Positions 48,438-62,159 of a stretch of 64,000 bases of DNA are shown here, piece by piece. The stretch covers positions 2,243,001-2,307,000 of the forward strand of contig CM074865.1 in assembly GCA_037501455.1 (NCBI GenBank). Reading direction: 5' to 3'. Below the pieces are notes generated by a model. The model worked only from the letters and a program-made list of their open reading frames with translations, was not told where the DNA came from and ran no database searches. Numbering within the stretch: the stretch's first letter is position 1; each line of letters starts with the position of its first letter. This DNA is from Lantana camara (lineage: Eukaryota > Streptophyta > Magnoliopsida > Lamiales > Verbenaceae). The translations under genes and the position numbers were made by a program.

Positions 48438-51400
48438 TCAAGAAAATATGCCATTTTGTTCACCGTGGTTTGAAGACTTTAAGGAACCATCTTCATGCTT
48501 CCCATGTTTTTGAGACGTCCCATGAGACGGATCATCGTCCTGATTTACTCGTTTTTGACACTTCTTATGTACTGAACCGTTCTGTAAAGCCGAGCCGCAT
48601 AGTTTGCATGGGTTGGAAGATCTTTGGGAACACCAGTGATCTGGAACACTCAAGAAGTGAGTGTTTATGAACTTCCTGAACCTGGTTTTGTAATCTATTG
48701 GAGAGATTATAGTTGGCAAGGTATTCTTAGGAACGACGAGCGAAGTCTTGACCCAATTCTCGAGCTGTTTGTCCCATGTGTACTGTCTGAGATAGTCGAT
48801 GATGCCACATGTCAGCTCGCGCCGTTGAGTATCCACTCCCACCAATAGAGAATAATCCATCACATTGTTCGCCTGAAATAATTTTAAAAACGAAAAAGAA
48901 AAGAAAAATTAGCAACGGAACCCAGATTGGTGCAAGCTATGCAAAAGACAAGATGGAAAGAATTCTAGCCTAAACCAGATTCAACTGCACCATCATTCAT
49001 CGTGTGGTGAGTGATCTACAATTGCCATGTGTTTGTTGGGCTAGATCAAACCTGGTCTAGCAAATTATATACTGCTGTACTCACATTGAGGAAATTAGTG
49101 TCATTATATACGGCCCGTTGAAGATTTTGCTTCGATTTCCTGCTAATATAAAGTGGAGAAACATTCATGTCATTGACGAAGTTTTGATCCAAAAGAACAT
49201 TTCCTGGCTTATTGCCTTCGTCGCTGAACCGAGCATGCATTGCTCCTTTAAGATCATACTGTCTGGCTATATGTCGACCAAATGAAAGATTCTCCATGAT
49301 GAGGAGATCGTGTTTCGTCTCTTTCCCATTTTTTGTTGCTCTGAAGACAACCTAAGAAGTTGTTTAAGAATAGAGGCGGAGGTTAAGAAGCAAGCAAGCA
49401 CATAAAAAAATATTGTGTGTTGCCGTTTCAAGGGAAAAGTTATAATTACTCCGACATACTGTAAGGTTTGGCCTAATTACATAAACTTCCCTGAGATCCC
49501 TAATTTCAAAAATGTCATCTCTAATTTCTACGAATACCTGAGTTTTCCCGTTGATGCTTATGTTAATAATTTGACTTCAAATTCATGGCTATAATAGCAT
49601 GCAATAATAATCAAAATCTCAATGTATGCCAGGGAAGTTTTCGTAATATATCGGATCTGAGGGGAAGTTTGTGTAACTAGGCCAAACCTCAGTGTATGCT
49701 AGTGTGATCATCTCTAGGAATATTTATCAGTCCTAGAACAATTATTAACTTCTTGGAATATAAACCTTATTTCAATTTTTTATATTACAAGTTACAGTGA
49801 ATTTTCAATTCGACTCCGAATCAGTCTCTAAATTAAATAAACTAACCTGATAAATGCCAAGTATTTTAGCAAGACAGGTCTGATTTCCCAGCTCATAGCA
49901 ATCATTCATGTAGTCGAAGTAGTTTGTGGCGAACTTCACAAAAGAATCAAACTCCGTCCTCTTAATTTCCTTAATAATAAACCGATCATCCAATGTTTTG
50001 GCAAAGAATGATTTACTCTTACCACCTTTTGCATCCCAATTCCTACAACGGCTTAGCGAAGCAATATAATCAACCTCAGAAGAACAAAACCGACCACGAA
50101 GCTGTCTGAATTGACTGGCAAACAAGCACACAACCGAGTATTTACGCTTAGCCTGAAATTTCCCCAATCCCATTGATACCTCCGGATGGCTACTGTATGA
50201 AACCAAAGAATCCAACAAATCCACACCATCGAAACTGGATGATTTTGACGGTGGAGACTGCACACTGTCGCTGTCCATGGAACCAAACGAGGACCACTGA
50301 GGAGTGTTGAATGAGAATACACGTGTCACGCTATCGTTGGATTTGGAATATTCAGCTAAATTCTCTGTCGGGATTGGTATATCCTTCAATAAGGCAAGAG
50401 CACACGCAATTATGCTCGAGAATTCATCTTCGTAGTCGGAAACAATATAGTCACTAGTATTATCGCTGCCAAGAGGAATGTGTAGTCTTGACCCTTCATC
50501 ATTAATCATCTTTTGAGCCATCGAATCAAGAGGATAGCTACTAAAAGATTCAATTTTGGGCAGGTATCCTCTGTGGAGATCCTCCGTATACTCCCGTAGG
50601 ATGTCGGTAAGCGGGGCCCATATCCAGCTTTTGTCGTTTTCTTCTAAGTTGGATAGCAAAGAAGGATGCTTTCCATTTAGAGAATGGTTTCTTGACATTG
50701 GCTTATCCTTTTTCAACTCCAAGGAAGAACCGAAACTTTTAGAGAAATGATTTTCCCCTTCAATCTGTCGATCAATCTGAATCTCTCTAACTGGCAAATC
50801 ATCAGTTTCAACATGTGGAGCACTAAATTCTTGCTCCGTTTCGCCCTCTTTGAGGAAATGTTCTTGTGTATGTGAGTCTACTGAATCGGCATTGATCGTT
50901 TTAGGATGGGAAGAAAGCAAAGCATGTAGCCTTCGATCCCATATACATGACTCAAGAAGAAGTTCCAAACGGATTCTATTCAAAGTTAGAAGTTCATATA
51001 AACCATCTTCACTATCGTTGTTAACCGCACTTTGGATGTTTACCTAATATTAATTTGCAACACCAACAAAAATGAGAATGCTCTCTTCTAAGAATCGGAT
51101 AGAAGAGCCAAAAAGATCAAAACTGAGTTTGGGAAAGGTTTAAATTTGAAATCATTTGGACTTTACCAAGATAATAGAAGGGGAAAACATACTTTGCCTT
51201 CTGAAGTTCGTGTGGTTAAATGTAAAAAACATCATACTTAAAATATTTCTTTCCCATATGACAAGTTGGAAAAAGTATATATGTTTTACTCGGAAGAAAT
51301 ATCTTACCTCAAACTGAGATTTTTCCTGCTCCAACATCTCCACAATTTCTGAAAATTCCTTACTCGATCCCTGAATGTTGAGAATTACGCCAACATATCG

Positions 51401-54400
51401 AGTTGCTATGTCCTTTAAACACTTCTCAATATCAAGGAACATCGACATCCCTTTCATATGCACCTTAAAGGGAGGAAAACCAAAATATTTCAGCGCAAAT
51501 AATGAAGAGATATAAAGTTACATCTATGATATAAAGGAGCATACGTTCTCAATATCTTTCTTAAGAAACTCTCCTTTGACCGAAGATTTGTACTCCATCC
51601 TTTGAGGTGGTAGAGACACTGTATAAGTTGCAACGGTCGAGTACTTGAACATCGCAATCATTGGGCCTAATCTGCATGTTAACCAAAGATGCAAGACATC
51701 ATATCACTGTTTGAGATACTATGAGGGTGTGATCTGAGCTTATAAACTCCTTACAACAACTTCTTCGCTTATTAGCTGTCTGAGAGTCTACAAGCCTTTT
51801 CAAAGTGTGGTGATTATTAATGAGCTTACAAGCTCCTAAAAAAGATATTAACACCTGGAAATGGTAACTCAGATGTACAATGGTGAAGTTCGGCATACCC
51901 AAAGAAGTAGAGGAAATCCTTCTGGAAAGAATGACCACAGCTCGACGGACTATCAGATGCAAAGTTATTCGAAAAGCTGAGTTCCAAAAATTTTCCGAAC
52001 GATAAACCACGCGTTGTGGTAGATATCAACACCCTTCTCGTAGAGTTAGAGCTTCCTTCATGGAATTTACACAGGCCACATCGACTCCACATCCAAAGCT
52101 TCCCTTCAGTTTCCCCAGACAAGCTTTTTCCTGCCGGAAGCTTTCTGACTTGGATTGTAAGCTGCTTATTGCGATGTGCATAGTAGAAAACATGTACCTC
52201 GGGCGGCGCTCCACAATTCTTACACTCGAGTCCCTGTGCAGAGGAAGATTTTTCATGAGCTCTTTACAATATAAATCTTAAGAAATAAAATGTTGAAATT
52301 GTTGAAAGATTTTCCAAAATCACCTGATTGAGCAAATTCTCTTGCAAATACTTCCCAAGAGGAACATCAAAATCCCGGTAAAACTTAATATGATAAAAAC
52401 GGCTCTGTTTACACATAGTCCCTTTCGAAGCATTGCGGCTCCACATCAAAACTAAAATACTTTCAGAATCCAGCACGGCGCTGATCTCATCCTTGCTAAT
52501 CACATGATTTTCAACACTATCACGGTTCAGTATATCTGAAGATTCCAAAGGAAAACTATCACTCATAACTTCTTGAATAGATGTTGAAAGAGATAATCCT
52601 GGAAATGTTTCATGATTATATGATTCAAACGACAATGAAGAATCACTTTCGGGTAATGGGATTAGGTTTTCCGACTCAATTTCATGGAAGCCATTCGAAA
52701 TGGGAATATCGAGTGTGCACGAGTTGTTTTCCTCGGCATTAGGATCGTAATGATTAGGAACGTTCGTCTGCAATGTGGATGTTATGTTCTTAGAAATGGT
52801 GGAGAACATTGAACTCTGATCTAGAAGAAAAGATGTCTCGAGCATCAAATGATATGCCATCACAACCGCACATCTGACAACACATTTTATCCTTTTCAGC
52901 TCATCGCTATTAGCTCCCATCAGCAGAATCTACGTAATGTTAATTATGTTAGGCTACAATATTTCTAATTTCGTAGAAGAAAGAAAATGTAACAAAAATC
53001 TGCTTCCATTAGGGCATACAACCTTAAACGATTAGCGAAGATACATATGGAATATAGCTTTATATAGACTTGAGAGAGAACAACTGCACCTACTAGCCCC
53101 CATAAATAATTCAGTCCCTTGTTAGCATACAAAGTCTTTTCCATTTAAAAAACGAAACTACACAGCTGGGGGTAGAAAGACTTACTGTACATCCAAGCCG
53201 ACTAGGAGAGCCTTCGAGGAACATTAAAGTTTTCCTTTGTTTCTTTCCAGCCTCAGTTGAAACATGTTCTTCAACGAACTTCTCGATATGAAAAGAATCA
53301 CACTGCCTAAGTTTTTGACCAATTGCAACCTCTGATGACAAAATAGGCGAACCAATGCAACGTGCAACTCTTTCCAACCGATGGAGCTTCATATCAAACA
53401 CAAGTGTCATTCCTTTTGCAAGAATAGACTCTTGTATGTCGCCGGAAACGGACTTTTCAACTAGAACAACATTTGGATGGTACATCTCGATCATATCAAC
53501 AATGGATTTTAAATTGTTGTTTCCCTGTCAACAAATAAATATATTTGCTTAAATTTATTTCGAAGCGATTATATTTGCTAATGTTTACGTGTTCATGATG
53601 AAAAGGGAGAGTTTTTCGAACTCACCTGCGTCATAGCTTGAAATGAGGATAATCCATCCGAAGAAAGATCAAGTGAACCATGGATCAACAGCAGTCTTGG
53701 GTTTTTGCAATTCGTTGGCATGTGTTTGTGAGCAGCATGCTTTTTGAAAACTAGTCCTTTGATTACTCGACTACAGAATTCAAATAGGTTGATATTCAAA
53801 TATTTTTTAAGATATATATATATATATATATATATAGAAACTGTCAACCATCCGAAAAATGATCAATTTTAAAATTTACAGGGAAGGGAGTTGAAATTAT
53901 TGCAAAGTACCTTTGTGTGCGCAGACCGCTTGCAATACATTTAATCTTCACATACCCATCAGGATCCATAGCCTTACCTTCCATCATATCAGGCTTCACA
54001 AAAGCAGCAGCTTCCCATGATAAATTAGTCACTATATCCACCCAACTCTCACCACAATTTCCCGAATAGTCAATTCCAACCGACTTAACAAGTTGACGAA
54101 CAAGATTCCTAAATGTCCCGTTACGAACATTTTCCATAGCTTTAATCTTTTCTTCTCTTAACTTATAACTCTCACAGCGTCCTTCTCCAAAGCTGCTTGG
54201 AGAACTCGGATTAGCCCATGTGACTCCATCACCAAATTCATCATCATCTTCATAATTTGCAACACGGCCCGTTATATCATCCTCGTGGTCTTCTGCCTCT
54301 GGCGGTAACCAAAATTCAGCACCCACTTCATCATCTAAAAGATTCAATCTTTCTGCATTCTTCTCTGCTCCTTCAAGAACTTCTACATTTTTGGTGGGGA

Positions 54401-54939
54401 CAACATTATCGGAATTTCCAATTTCACCATTTTCATGTTTCCCGGTATTACTAAGTTGATGAAAACCGTTTAATAAAGAACTGGAATATTCTTCTGTGCT
54501 GCTATCTTCAACATATTGCCTGCCAGAGAATTCACAAAATAAAATGAGCTATATTTATATGTTTTTTTCTTCAAAATCAAATAATAAATTCTTTTGCTTT
54601 CTATATTCAAAGAATTCATTCTTTCCCTAAAATAAAAAATTTTAGCTCCGTCCCCGGACGGGACTATGAAAATCATTATAAAACTTAAATAAACTATCAT
54701 CTAACACAAGGAAATGAATTTTATACCGGTCATAAAAGTTCGCCTCAACCGAAATATCACCTGAAAAAATAAGCAGATAGGTGAAGGAATTACGAAGACG
54801 ATAAATACATGCTCGCACGAACACATATATAGAAATATAACAGATTGAACAAAGAAAAGATGAAGAACAAGAATTTACTGCAACTTGATACGGAACTCTC
54901 ACTGCTTCTCAACGAAGCAGTCGGACTGATTGCCGGCAT
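48438..54939 (-). CDS. FAB1C/D-type phosphatidylinositol-3-phosphate 5-kinase, 1436 aa
   Basis: Twelve exons: 54939-54879, 54760-54727, 54519-53911, 53770-53626, 53524-53186, 52929-52324, 52233-51899, 51671-51545, 51463-51308, 51043-49847, 49351-49085, 48872-48438; all are GT-AG and in phase (4311 nt). The enzyme makes PI(3,5)P2 on endosomes and vacuoles. There is no N-terminal FYVE finger; the chain starts with a short Ser-rich end and an acidic stretch, as in Arabidopsis FAB1C/FAB1D, and the length is nearest FAB1D. A TCP-1/Cpn60-like part begins near residue 236 (RVIKGLVFKKHAAHKHM). The Cys-rich region (CKNCGAP, CGLCK, CGHSFQKDF) is near 600-710. The lipid-kinase domain fills the last 290 residues: FIIKEIKRTEF with the ATP lysine, YDLKGAMHARF, NVMDYSLLVGVD, IIDYLRQYTWDKQLE, and VPDHWCSQ. 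The tail is basic and Ser-rich. Exon 7 ends at 51899; a donor at 51855 would skip the right frame. A MITE sits in the intron before exon 11. Confidence 0.92.
49440..49714. mobile_element. MITE with 60-bp inverted ends in a FAB1 intron
   Basis: The two ends align in reverse over about 60 bp, with shared blocks aggtttggcctaattaca and aaacttccc.gagatcc. The element is about 275 bp and lies in the intron between exons 10 and 11. Target duplication not resolved. Confidence 0.75.
53813..53837. repeat. (AT)n microsatellite in a FAB1 intron
   Basis: A short dinucleotide run between exons 3 and 4. Confidence 0.85.
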
Positions 54940-57900
54940 TTTGAGAGATTTCTTGATTTGGTCAACTTAGCTCAAGGACAAAGTCACATGATGTTACATT
55001 TGATTATCTTTCCATCCTGCATATTAAATTTTAACAATTCCGAAAGTTCAATCTACAGGAGAAGTATAAAAGCTCATACAGAAATACGAAAGAGGTCAAG
55101 AAATAGAAAGAATTACATAGAAACACCCAAATTAATTACTCAAAATTCATAATTTCTCCGTGTAAACATCCATCTCATGTACACTAACAAGAATTTTGCT
55201 CATTATCATCAAGAATAAAGTTCCAATCTTGAATAACAAAAGTCACAAAAATTTCTTCCAAGTTCCAATCACCAGCCAGAATTAAATAAATTACCTCAAG
55301 AAAAATAAACAGCACAATTATCTCGTAAAATCTTGCAGAAAAAACTGAAAACCCATAAAAATACCTTGAAATGCAAAGCAAGAAAAACAAGAATCTTTAT
55401 CTCAGCTCTCAAGTCAACACATTAACCCCAGCTACCCCATAATCAAGAACCTGAAAACAACATCAATTCAAACAAAGTTACAGCTGATTGAGCTGCAATA
55501 AGCTTCAAAGAAGCAAGAATTCCACAAATATAAGCACAACAACAGAAGGGAATGACAGAGATGGCTTACACATCAAACAAAATCCCCTCGGCAAGTAATC
55601 ATCACCTTGAAATACTTCCAAAGAATATTATTTGCATAACCAATTCTCAAAGCCCAGAAGACATCTCTCCCTTCACGAAACCAGGATTTGAAAATCTGGG
55701 ACATCCAACAACTTTAAATCTATGAAAAAAGCAAAGAATTTTAGGAATGAGCTGAACAAGAATGGATGAATGAAGATTGAAGAGGAGAAAAAAATTGAAA
55801 AACAAGAAAATGGGATTTAAAATTTTCAGAGAAATAGAACTGCCTCCAAAGTGGGACCCACAAAATTTCAAAAAAAATTCTGCCATTTATGAAGCATTAC
55901 TATATGGAATGTAGGTGACATAATGCCATATGGAATTTTCTGGTTTGCACTAAGATTTTAAAATTATCCATTTTTTAGGTTAAAATTGTTCAATTATTTT
56001 AATATTCATATTTATGACGCACGGATATTATATAATCACGTATATTTGTTGATTGTTTTTTAGCCAGGGTTAATTACATCTAGATCCCTTCCGAGATTAG
56101 TATATTACAATTGGATCCTTATTAGTCATTTTATTACAGTTTGACCCCTTCTAAAATTTCGAAATTACTAAACGGTGAAAAAAAGATACAATTTCGTTAA
56201 ATATTTCACGGAATGTTCCAAATAATTGTGAAATAACCATTATATTCAAAATAATTATGAAATAATTGCTTGTTTAACCGTTTATTTATTCTAAAAAGAC
56301 GTGATTTTTTTTTCCTAGTTTTATAAAACAAACCAAACATAATGGTCATTTCAAAATTATTTGGAATATAACGCAATTATTTGAAATATAACGTGAAATA
56401 TTTTTATCCTTATTCATATGCTGACCAAGTTTTGTCATGCTATCAGTAAGAGAATTTGTTGCCCTCTTAATGTGTCTCAAGTTACACGTGCAAGGTCTCC
56501 TCCGGTGGATGCTCGTTGTTCCCTATTTTTTTTATCAACTTTACAATCGATTCTGAATCACATTCAACTTCAATCCTTTTATATCTACACTTCCAAGCGA
56601 TTTTCGTAACATCTAAATGAAACTTCATATCAATGTAAACTCTGGGAGTTTCACTTTGGTTTGTCCTTTAGGATATATTATTTGCATTGTCATAAATTAA
56701 TCATGTAATAAATGATTGATTTCTTTGAGGGTTACTCGGTCTGATTTGATACATATTGGCAAGACATGGATCAAATCATCCTTATGTGTTTTTTTGTCAT
56801 AATAATAATAATAATTAAATAACCAAGTTTTTTTCAATTCAACTCTGAATAATACCCAAAAAACTCTGTAGTATTTCTTCATGCAATTTGACATGCTCTA
56901 ATCTTCCCTTTTTAATTTAAAATCTCCGATTGTTTTACCTCTTAGGTGTTTGGTATTTTTTAGATCAAGAAGAACTCATATATATAAATTTTTAATTGAT
57001 TGACCTGAATCTGTCATTCCGTTTGATACGTCGAATTGACCAAATTTTAACAAGATTACTTCGACGAATGCACGAAGACATAATCAGCGAAAATGGGCAG
57101 ATAGGAGCTCGTCCCCCCTCAACATTTACGCATAATAATTTCCATTTCAAGCTTTACGTAAACTCTCCTTTCATATAGGAATTAAAAAACAACAATAATA
57201 ATTTAATATTTCTTCCATATTTTTTGCGTCCACGTAAAATACATTGCTACAATCAACTTCCAAGATATAATTAAAAAAACGAAAATAATTTGGGAAAAAA
57301 TTGTCTTCTCAGATAAGGTACAGATCACCAACAAATGTGGCTCACACATAGGACTTTGTATAATCGTATGTGTGAGGTGTGTGGAATGTGAAATGACATG
57401 TAGGCCCCTGGGAAGAATTTCTTGGCAACTTAGGAATTAAATTTCAAATTAATTGGGACAGAATTTGTGCCAACTTTTTCAACGGACAATTGGTATGTTT
57501 TTAATTCGACAGCATTGAATTCATCAAGATTATTAATGCTAATCTGTAACATATCATCAATTGGTCAAGAATCAAGATATTTTTTGGCCAAATTTGGGTG
57601 ATATTTGTTGAATAGGTCTCAACTTAAATGATTATATATTTTGATGATTGCTGGACATAAAGTTATTGAAGTTAGATATCATATTAATTAAATTGAGGGT
57701 TACATCATATATTCTAAACTTTGAATTAGTTTAAAATTAGGTGTTTATATCTCGGAAACATTACATAAAGAGTATGGTTTATTGTAGATTTGTGGTCCAT
57801 GATGCGTGGTACTGATGGAAGATTTGAGCGAACTCAATCAATTATCATAATATATGTGCTATACTTGTTATTTAATTTGTTAATTTATTAAAAAATTTTA

Positions 57901-60900
57901 TCAACCGGATGGTAATTATAAAACAATCGTCACCTTAATATATCGATTTGGTCGAATCAGGTTCGAACTAGAATTACCCAAATAACGATACGGTCGTGAT
58001 GGGATGAATTTTTTGTTAAATTTATACACAAGAGATTTGCAATAGTACTATGTCCGACATGATACGATGCGGAACTTTAAAATAACTTATGTTTAAAAAA
58101 ATTGTAGTAATTTTCTTATATATTTTATATTTTTCAAAATCGTGTGCAATTGAGAAAGCAAACCCTAGGGTTGAATTTAAAGCTAATATTGTTTAGTTGG
58201 GAAGTCAAGATGGGAAGAGGCTGACATGCTATCCACCTACTTGAATTTTTATTTCATCATTTTGCTCTAATAATTTAATTAATAATTAATCATGAATTGA
58301 TATGTAAATTCCTTTTTTTTTTTTTTTTTCAAATTAAAGAAACTAGAAAGAGAGGGATGATTTTATATTTCTTTTATTTGTTAGACTAAATGTTTTCTTT
58401 TTATTTTTCCTTATAAAGGGAAATTACATTATTTATATTAAGGGAAATTACATTATTTATATTAAGGTCTTGAATCGTTCACAATTAACTACCAAATATA
58501 GATAATTATAGTCTATAGAATATACTCAAAGCAGCTTCCCATGATTGAAATTATAATAACCACTTTAAACTATTAAATGGAATAATTTTAAAGTTCGACG
58601 ATTTACTATCTCAACTAAATATTACATGTTTGAGTGTAGAAAAAAATTAAAAAAAACGTATATAAAATTGATCGTGTTTGATTGATGCGAGTTTTCACTA
58701 GAAATTTTCAATGATTTATATGTATGTAGCTGTTGTCCAAAATCTTGAATAACCTAAATACATGTGATATTTGACAAGGAGATGATTCCATTAAAGAAAA
58801 TAACATTATTATGAAAAGTGTTACTTAATAATGTCAACTTCTTTATACCACTAGAAAAAATGAATTTCAAACTTTCAATACTCAACCTGCACTTTTGTCT
58901 TTTTTTAATTGGATCGTGGATACTGAACTTACACTTAATAATACTTAATTTCCACATTTTCTTAATGAGACTACTTAAGAAAACTAATAAAAAGGTAAAT
59001 TTAAAATTACTATTATGATGTGGTTCAAATCAAGCATGTCACATTAACATCCCTCGAACCATTTAACATTATTCATATAACAATCAGTCATAACATGAGG
59101 GCGAAATCATAATAGGATTCAAAATGGGCAAGCCTCCTCTCGGTGATTTCCCTCGTGGAAATGATGTGGCCCAACCAGGCCTGTTACATCAATATCCCTC
59201 GAACCATCCAATATACGTCACATAATAGTCATTCATAACATGCTGGCCCCTCAAGCCCTAACATGATAGCATTCAAAATGAGCAAGTTTCTCCTTTGACG
59301 GTATCTTCTGAGGGTCAAATCTTCTTACCCTCAAGACATCCCCTTTGAGAGTCCATCTCGAGAGATCTGGAGCACTTCGAGCCATCGACAGTCAGAGACC
59401 CTCAACGTCCCGTATAGTCACTAAAGTCCGTACATATTCATATGCACACTTCTACTATTATTGTACTACTCATTAGTGACTCCATATTACACCAAAATTA
59501 TTTAGAAAGACATCCAATATTCCTCTATGAATACTACAGTGATTCACCTCATTTGGTAACACATGCTCTCTACATTCAATACACTGTCTCTAGCTCATTT
59601 AAATCTTAGGTTTACTGATTTAAGCATTGGAGAACTAAAAATGAGCTAATCCCTCTCTGTCCCAATTTAGTACTCTAACAGTGTGTTCATCATATTAAGG
59701 AAAGGACCCTTGATACTCGATTGTCGACATCCGCTGAACAAAACTAATCTTCAAGCTCCTCACACTTACATTGGATCCTATATATAACAAATTTTAAAAG
59801 ATCGTACCCTGATATCGGATCAGGCACATCACATTAGTACTTTATGTACTTATGCTTGAAAAGGCTCTTAATACCACTAAGTTAAACATCTTAACGGTTC
59901 ACCGTTATATTAATTTAAGTATAGAGTTGATATCTAAATCTTTGATGATATGCAATGATCCAGCCCGATTCGATTTTATAATAAGACATAGGACCAAAAA
60001 AAAGAAGAGATTGAATGAGTAATAAATAAATAAAGTTAGGGGATTTGAAAATTCCAATATCTCTTGACAGGTAACGCATTAAAATCTCAACTAATGCATT
60101 GAATAGGAGGAAAACTTGTCTTATTGTAGTAATATTATATTTTATATTTTAATTTTATAAGCCAATCCAATAACAAATTTCTGTCTTGAAATCTAGGTGC
60201 ATAGTCCTACTCATTTTTAATATATATTCCGATAATTATATAGCTGGAATAAAAGTATTAAATAATCCGAGTTGTGTTTGCATCTGAGTACATGAGTTGA
60301 TATTGTAATAAATTAATTGAATTATTATTTGACAGAGTTTTTTAGAAGAAAAAGAACTACATAATAATACTATTTCTAAATGTATTTTACCGAAAATATT
60401 AAATAACATTATTATAAAAGTGAAAGTAAAAAAATAAGATAGAATAATAAAAAATAATAATAAAAGGTTTAACCAACAAAAAATAAATAAAAAAATAAAA
60501 AATAAATATACAAAAAAAAATTGGGCCTCGGTATTGTTTCCAATTCTTTGGGTTCGAGACGTAGGTTGAAGGCCCGTAATAAGTAGGCATCTTGGGCTGG
60601 GCCATGTGATTCCTATATCGTGCTTACATTTTCATGAGGTTGTATTATCTAATGCACGGACACTTTTAAAAATATATTTTATCATATACGCAACACTTTT
60701 CATGTGAAAAATTGAAGAAGAAATATATATCGCCGTATCCGCATTATATCGTATTTGTGTCATTGTGTTTGTATACTTGTATCATAGATTGTATACTTGA
60801 TATGTATTCAGTTCGATTAATGAGTCAGATTTTAATCCTAACCTGATCTGTATTTGATGCCGAATTATTGAAATATATAGTATTTGATCATTTGTGGCTC

Positions 60901-61618
60901 AATTTAGGTGAACAAAATAAATACCCTATTCAAATATTTTTTTTCCTTTTGTAATTATTATAACTTATTCTCAATAACATGCATGAAAATATTGAATTTT
61001 AATAAACTTTTTTTGTCAAAATTTTAATCATTATAATTTATTCTCAAGAACATGCATGATATTTTTTTCTACAAAATCATGATGCTTTAATAAATAAAAA
61101 ATTTTAAAACATAAAAATACAAAGTCCCTTTAGTTTAGTTGAATAAAACCTTCACGATATTCTTGCAAGCTTTGGATTCATGGAAGACCAATAAACATTT
61201 GCAGCTTTATTATTAGGTCGGCCTCAGCAGTAAAAGCTCCATCTCTATTAATTGAAAATTCTTGAGTGCCCTAAAAAAGTTAATCATATAAATATAGTTT
61301 AGAGTTTAGGCCAAAACGCCTACGCTTAGGTAATTCGTAGACGTTTCAAAGAGTAAGACAACTGATCTGATAATTCTCATTCAACTATGTTTTATAGCCA
61401 TAATCAGGGTTCGGAGCTTCGATATTATGGAGGGATCTCTTTCGTTCGATATCTTCCTGATATATTATTTTATTTATTATTTATGTGTGTGTATAAAAGG
61501 GCCTATTATATTTGTAATAATTTCTTTATAGGTCAAAAAGGCGCTATTAATTGACTTGAAATGGCCCATTTTGTACTTAATTAGAAAATTTCCCATAAAA
61601 TAATTCAATTCTTGGAGC
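54940..61618. other. Intergenic region upstream of FAB1
   Basis: 54940-55900 probably holds the FAB1 leader and promoter (no firm TATA box). 56050-56410 has a repeat start 'agggttaattacatctagatcc' and an internal inverted repeat (atttggaatataac-like). 57890-57985 resembles the right half of the 44168 MITE. 59030-59260 contains a diverged direct duplication of about 130 bp ('atccctcgaaccat', 'cattcataacatg') in a block (59030-59990) that may be a decayed LTR. 60640-60790 resembles the dispersed repeat near 8580. No gene was recognised. Confidence 0.5.
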
Positions 61619-62151
61619 TAGGGCTGTCAACGGGTCGGATTCGGACCGGATCAGGGGATTCCGGATCCGAATCCGACAAGAGGATCCGAAAACCGGATCC
61701 GAATCCAAATCCTATAGGATTCGGATTCATTTATTTTGAATCCATGTATAATCGGATCGGATTATATCCGATTAAAGATCCGACCCGATTAGCAATAAAA
61801 TTTAATTTTTTTATTTAAAAAATTTAATATAAAGAATTAATATAATTACATAATATTAATAAATAATAATTATTTAATGGATTATTTGATGATTTTATTT
61901 ATATTTGTTTAAAATAAGTTAACTTAAACTTATTAATAAAGGAAAATATATACTTTTAGAGTAAATAATTCAAATTTTATTAATCGGATTCGGATTCTAA
62001 ACGGATCGGATTCGTTAATTCCATATTCGCTCCATTTATTTCGGATAACGAATATTTATAATCGGATATGATCCATCAGACATTTTTATCGGACGAATAT
62101 GTTAAAATTCGGATCGGATTCGGATTAAAATCCGATCCATTGACAGCCCTA
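61619..62151. mobile_element. hAT-type MITE, 533 bp
   Basis: The ends are TAGGGCTGTCAACGGGTCGG and, in reverse, TAGGGCTGTCAATGGATCGG. The element is flanked by an exact 8-bp duplication CTTGGAGC (61611-61618 and 62152-62159), as expected for hAT transposons. The outer parts are rich in ggatccgaat-type repeats in both orientations and the middle is AT-rich. No transposase. Confidence 0.9.
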
Positions 62152-62159
62152 CTTGGAGC

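Noticed and set aside
51855..51898. Extending FAB1 exon 7 to a donor at 51855
   Set aside because: It would replace the expected continuation of the Cys-rich region and break the phase with exon 8; the donor at 51898 joins in frame with the conserved LGPMIAMFKYS block.
57890..57985. Third copy of the MULE-type MITE
   Set aside because: Only the right half is recognisable and no target duplication was found, so it is mentioned but not called.
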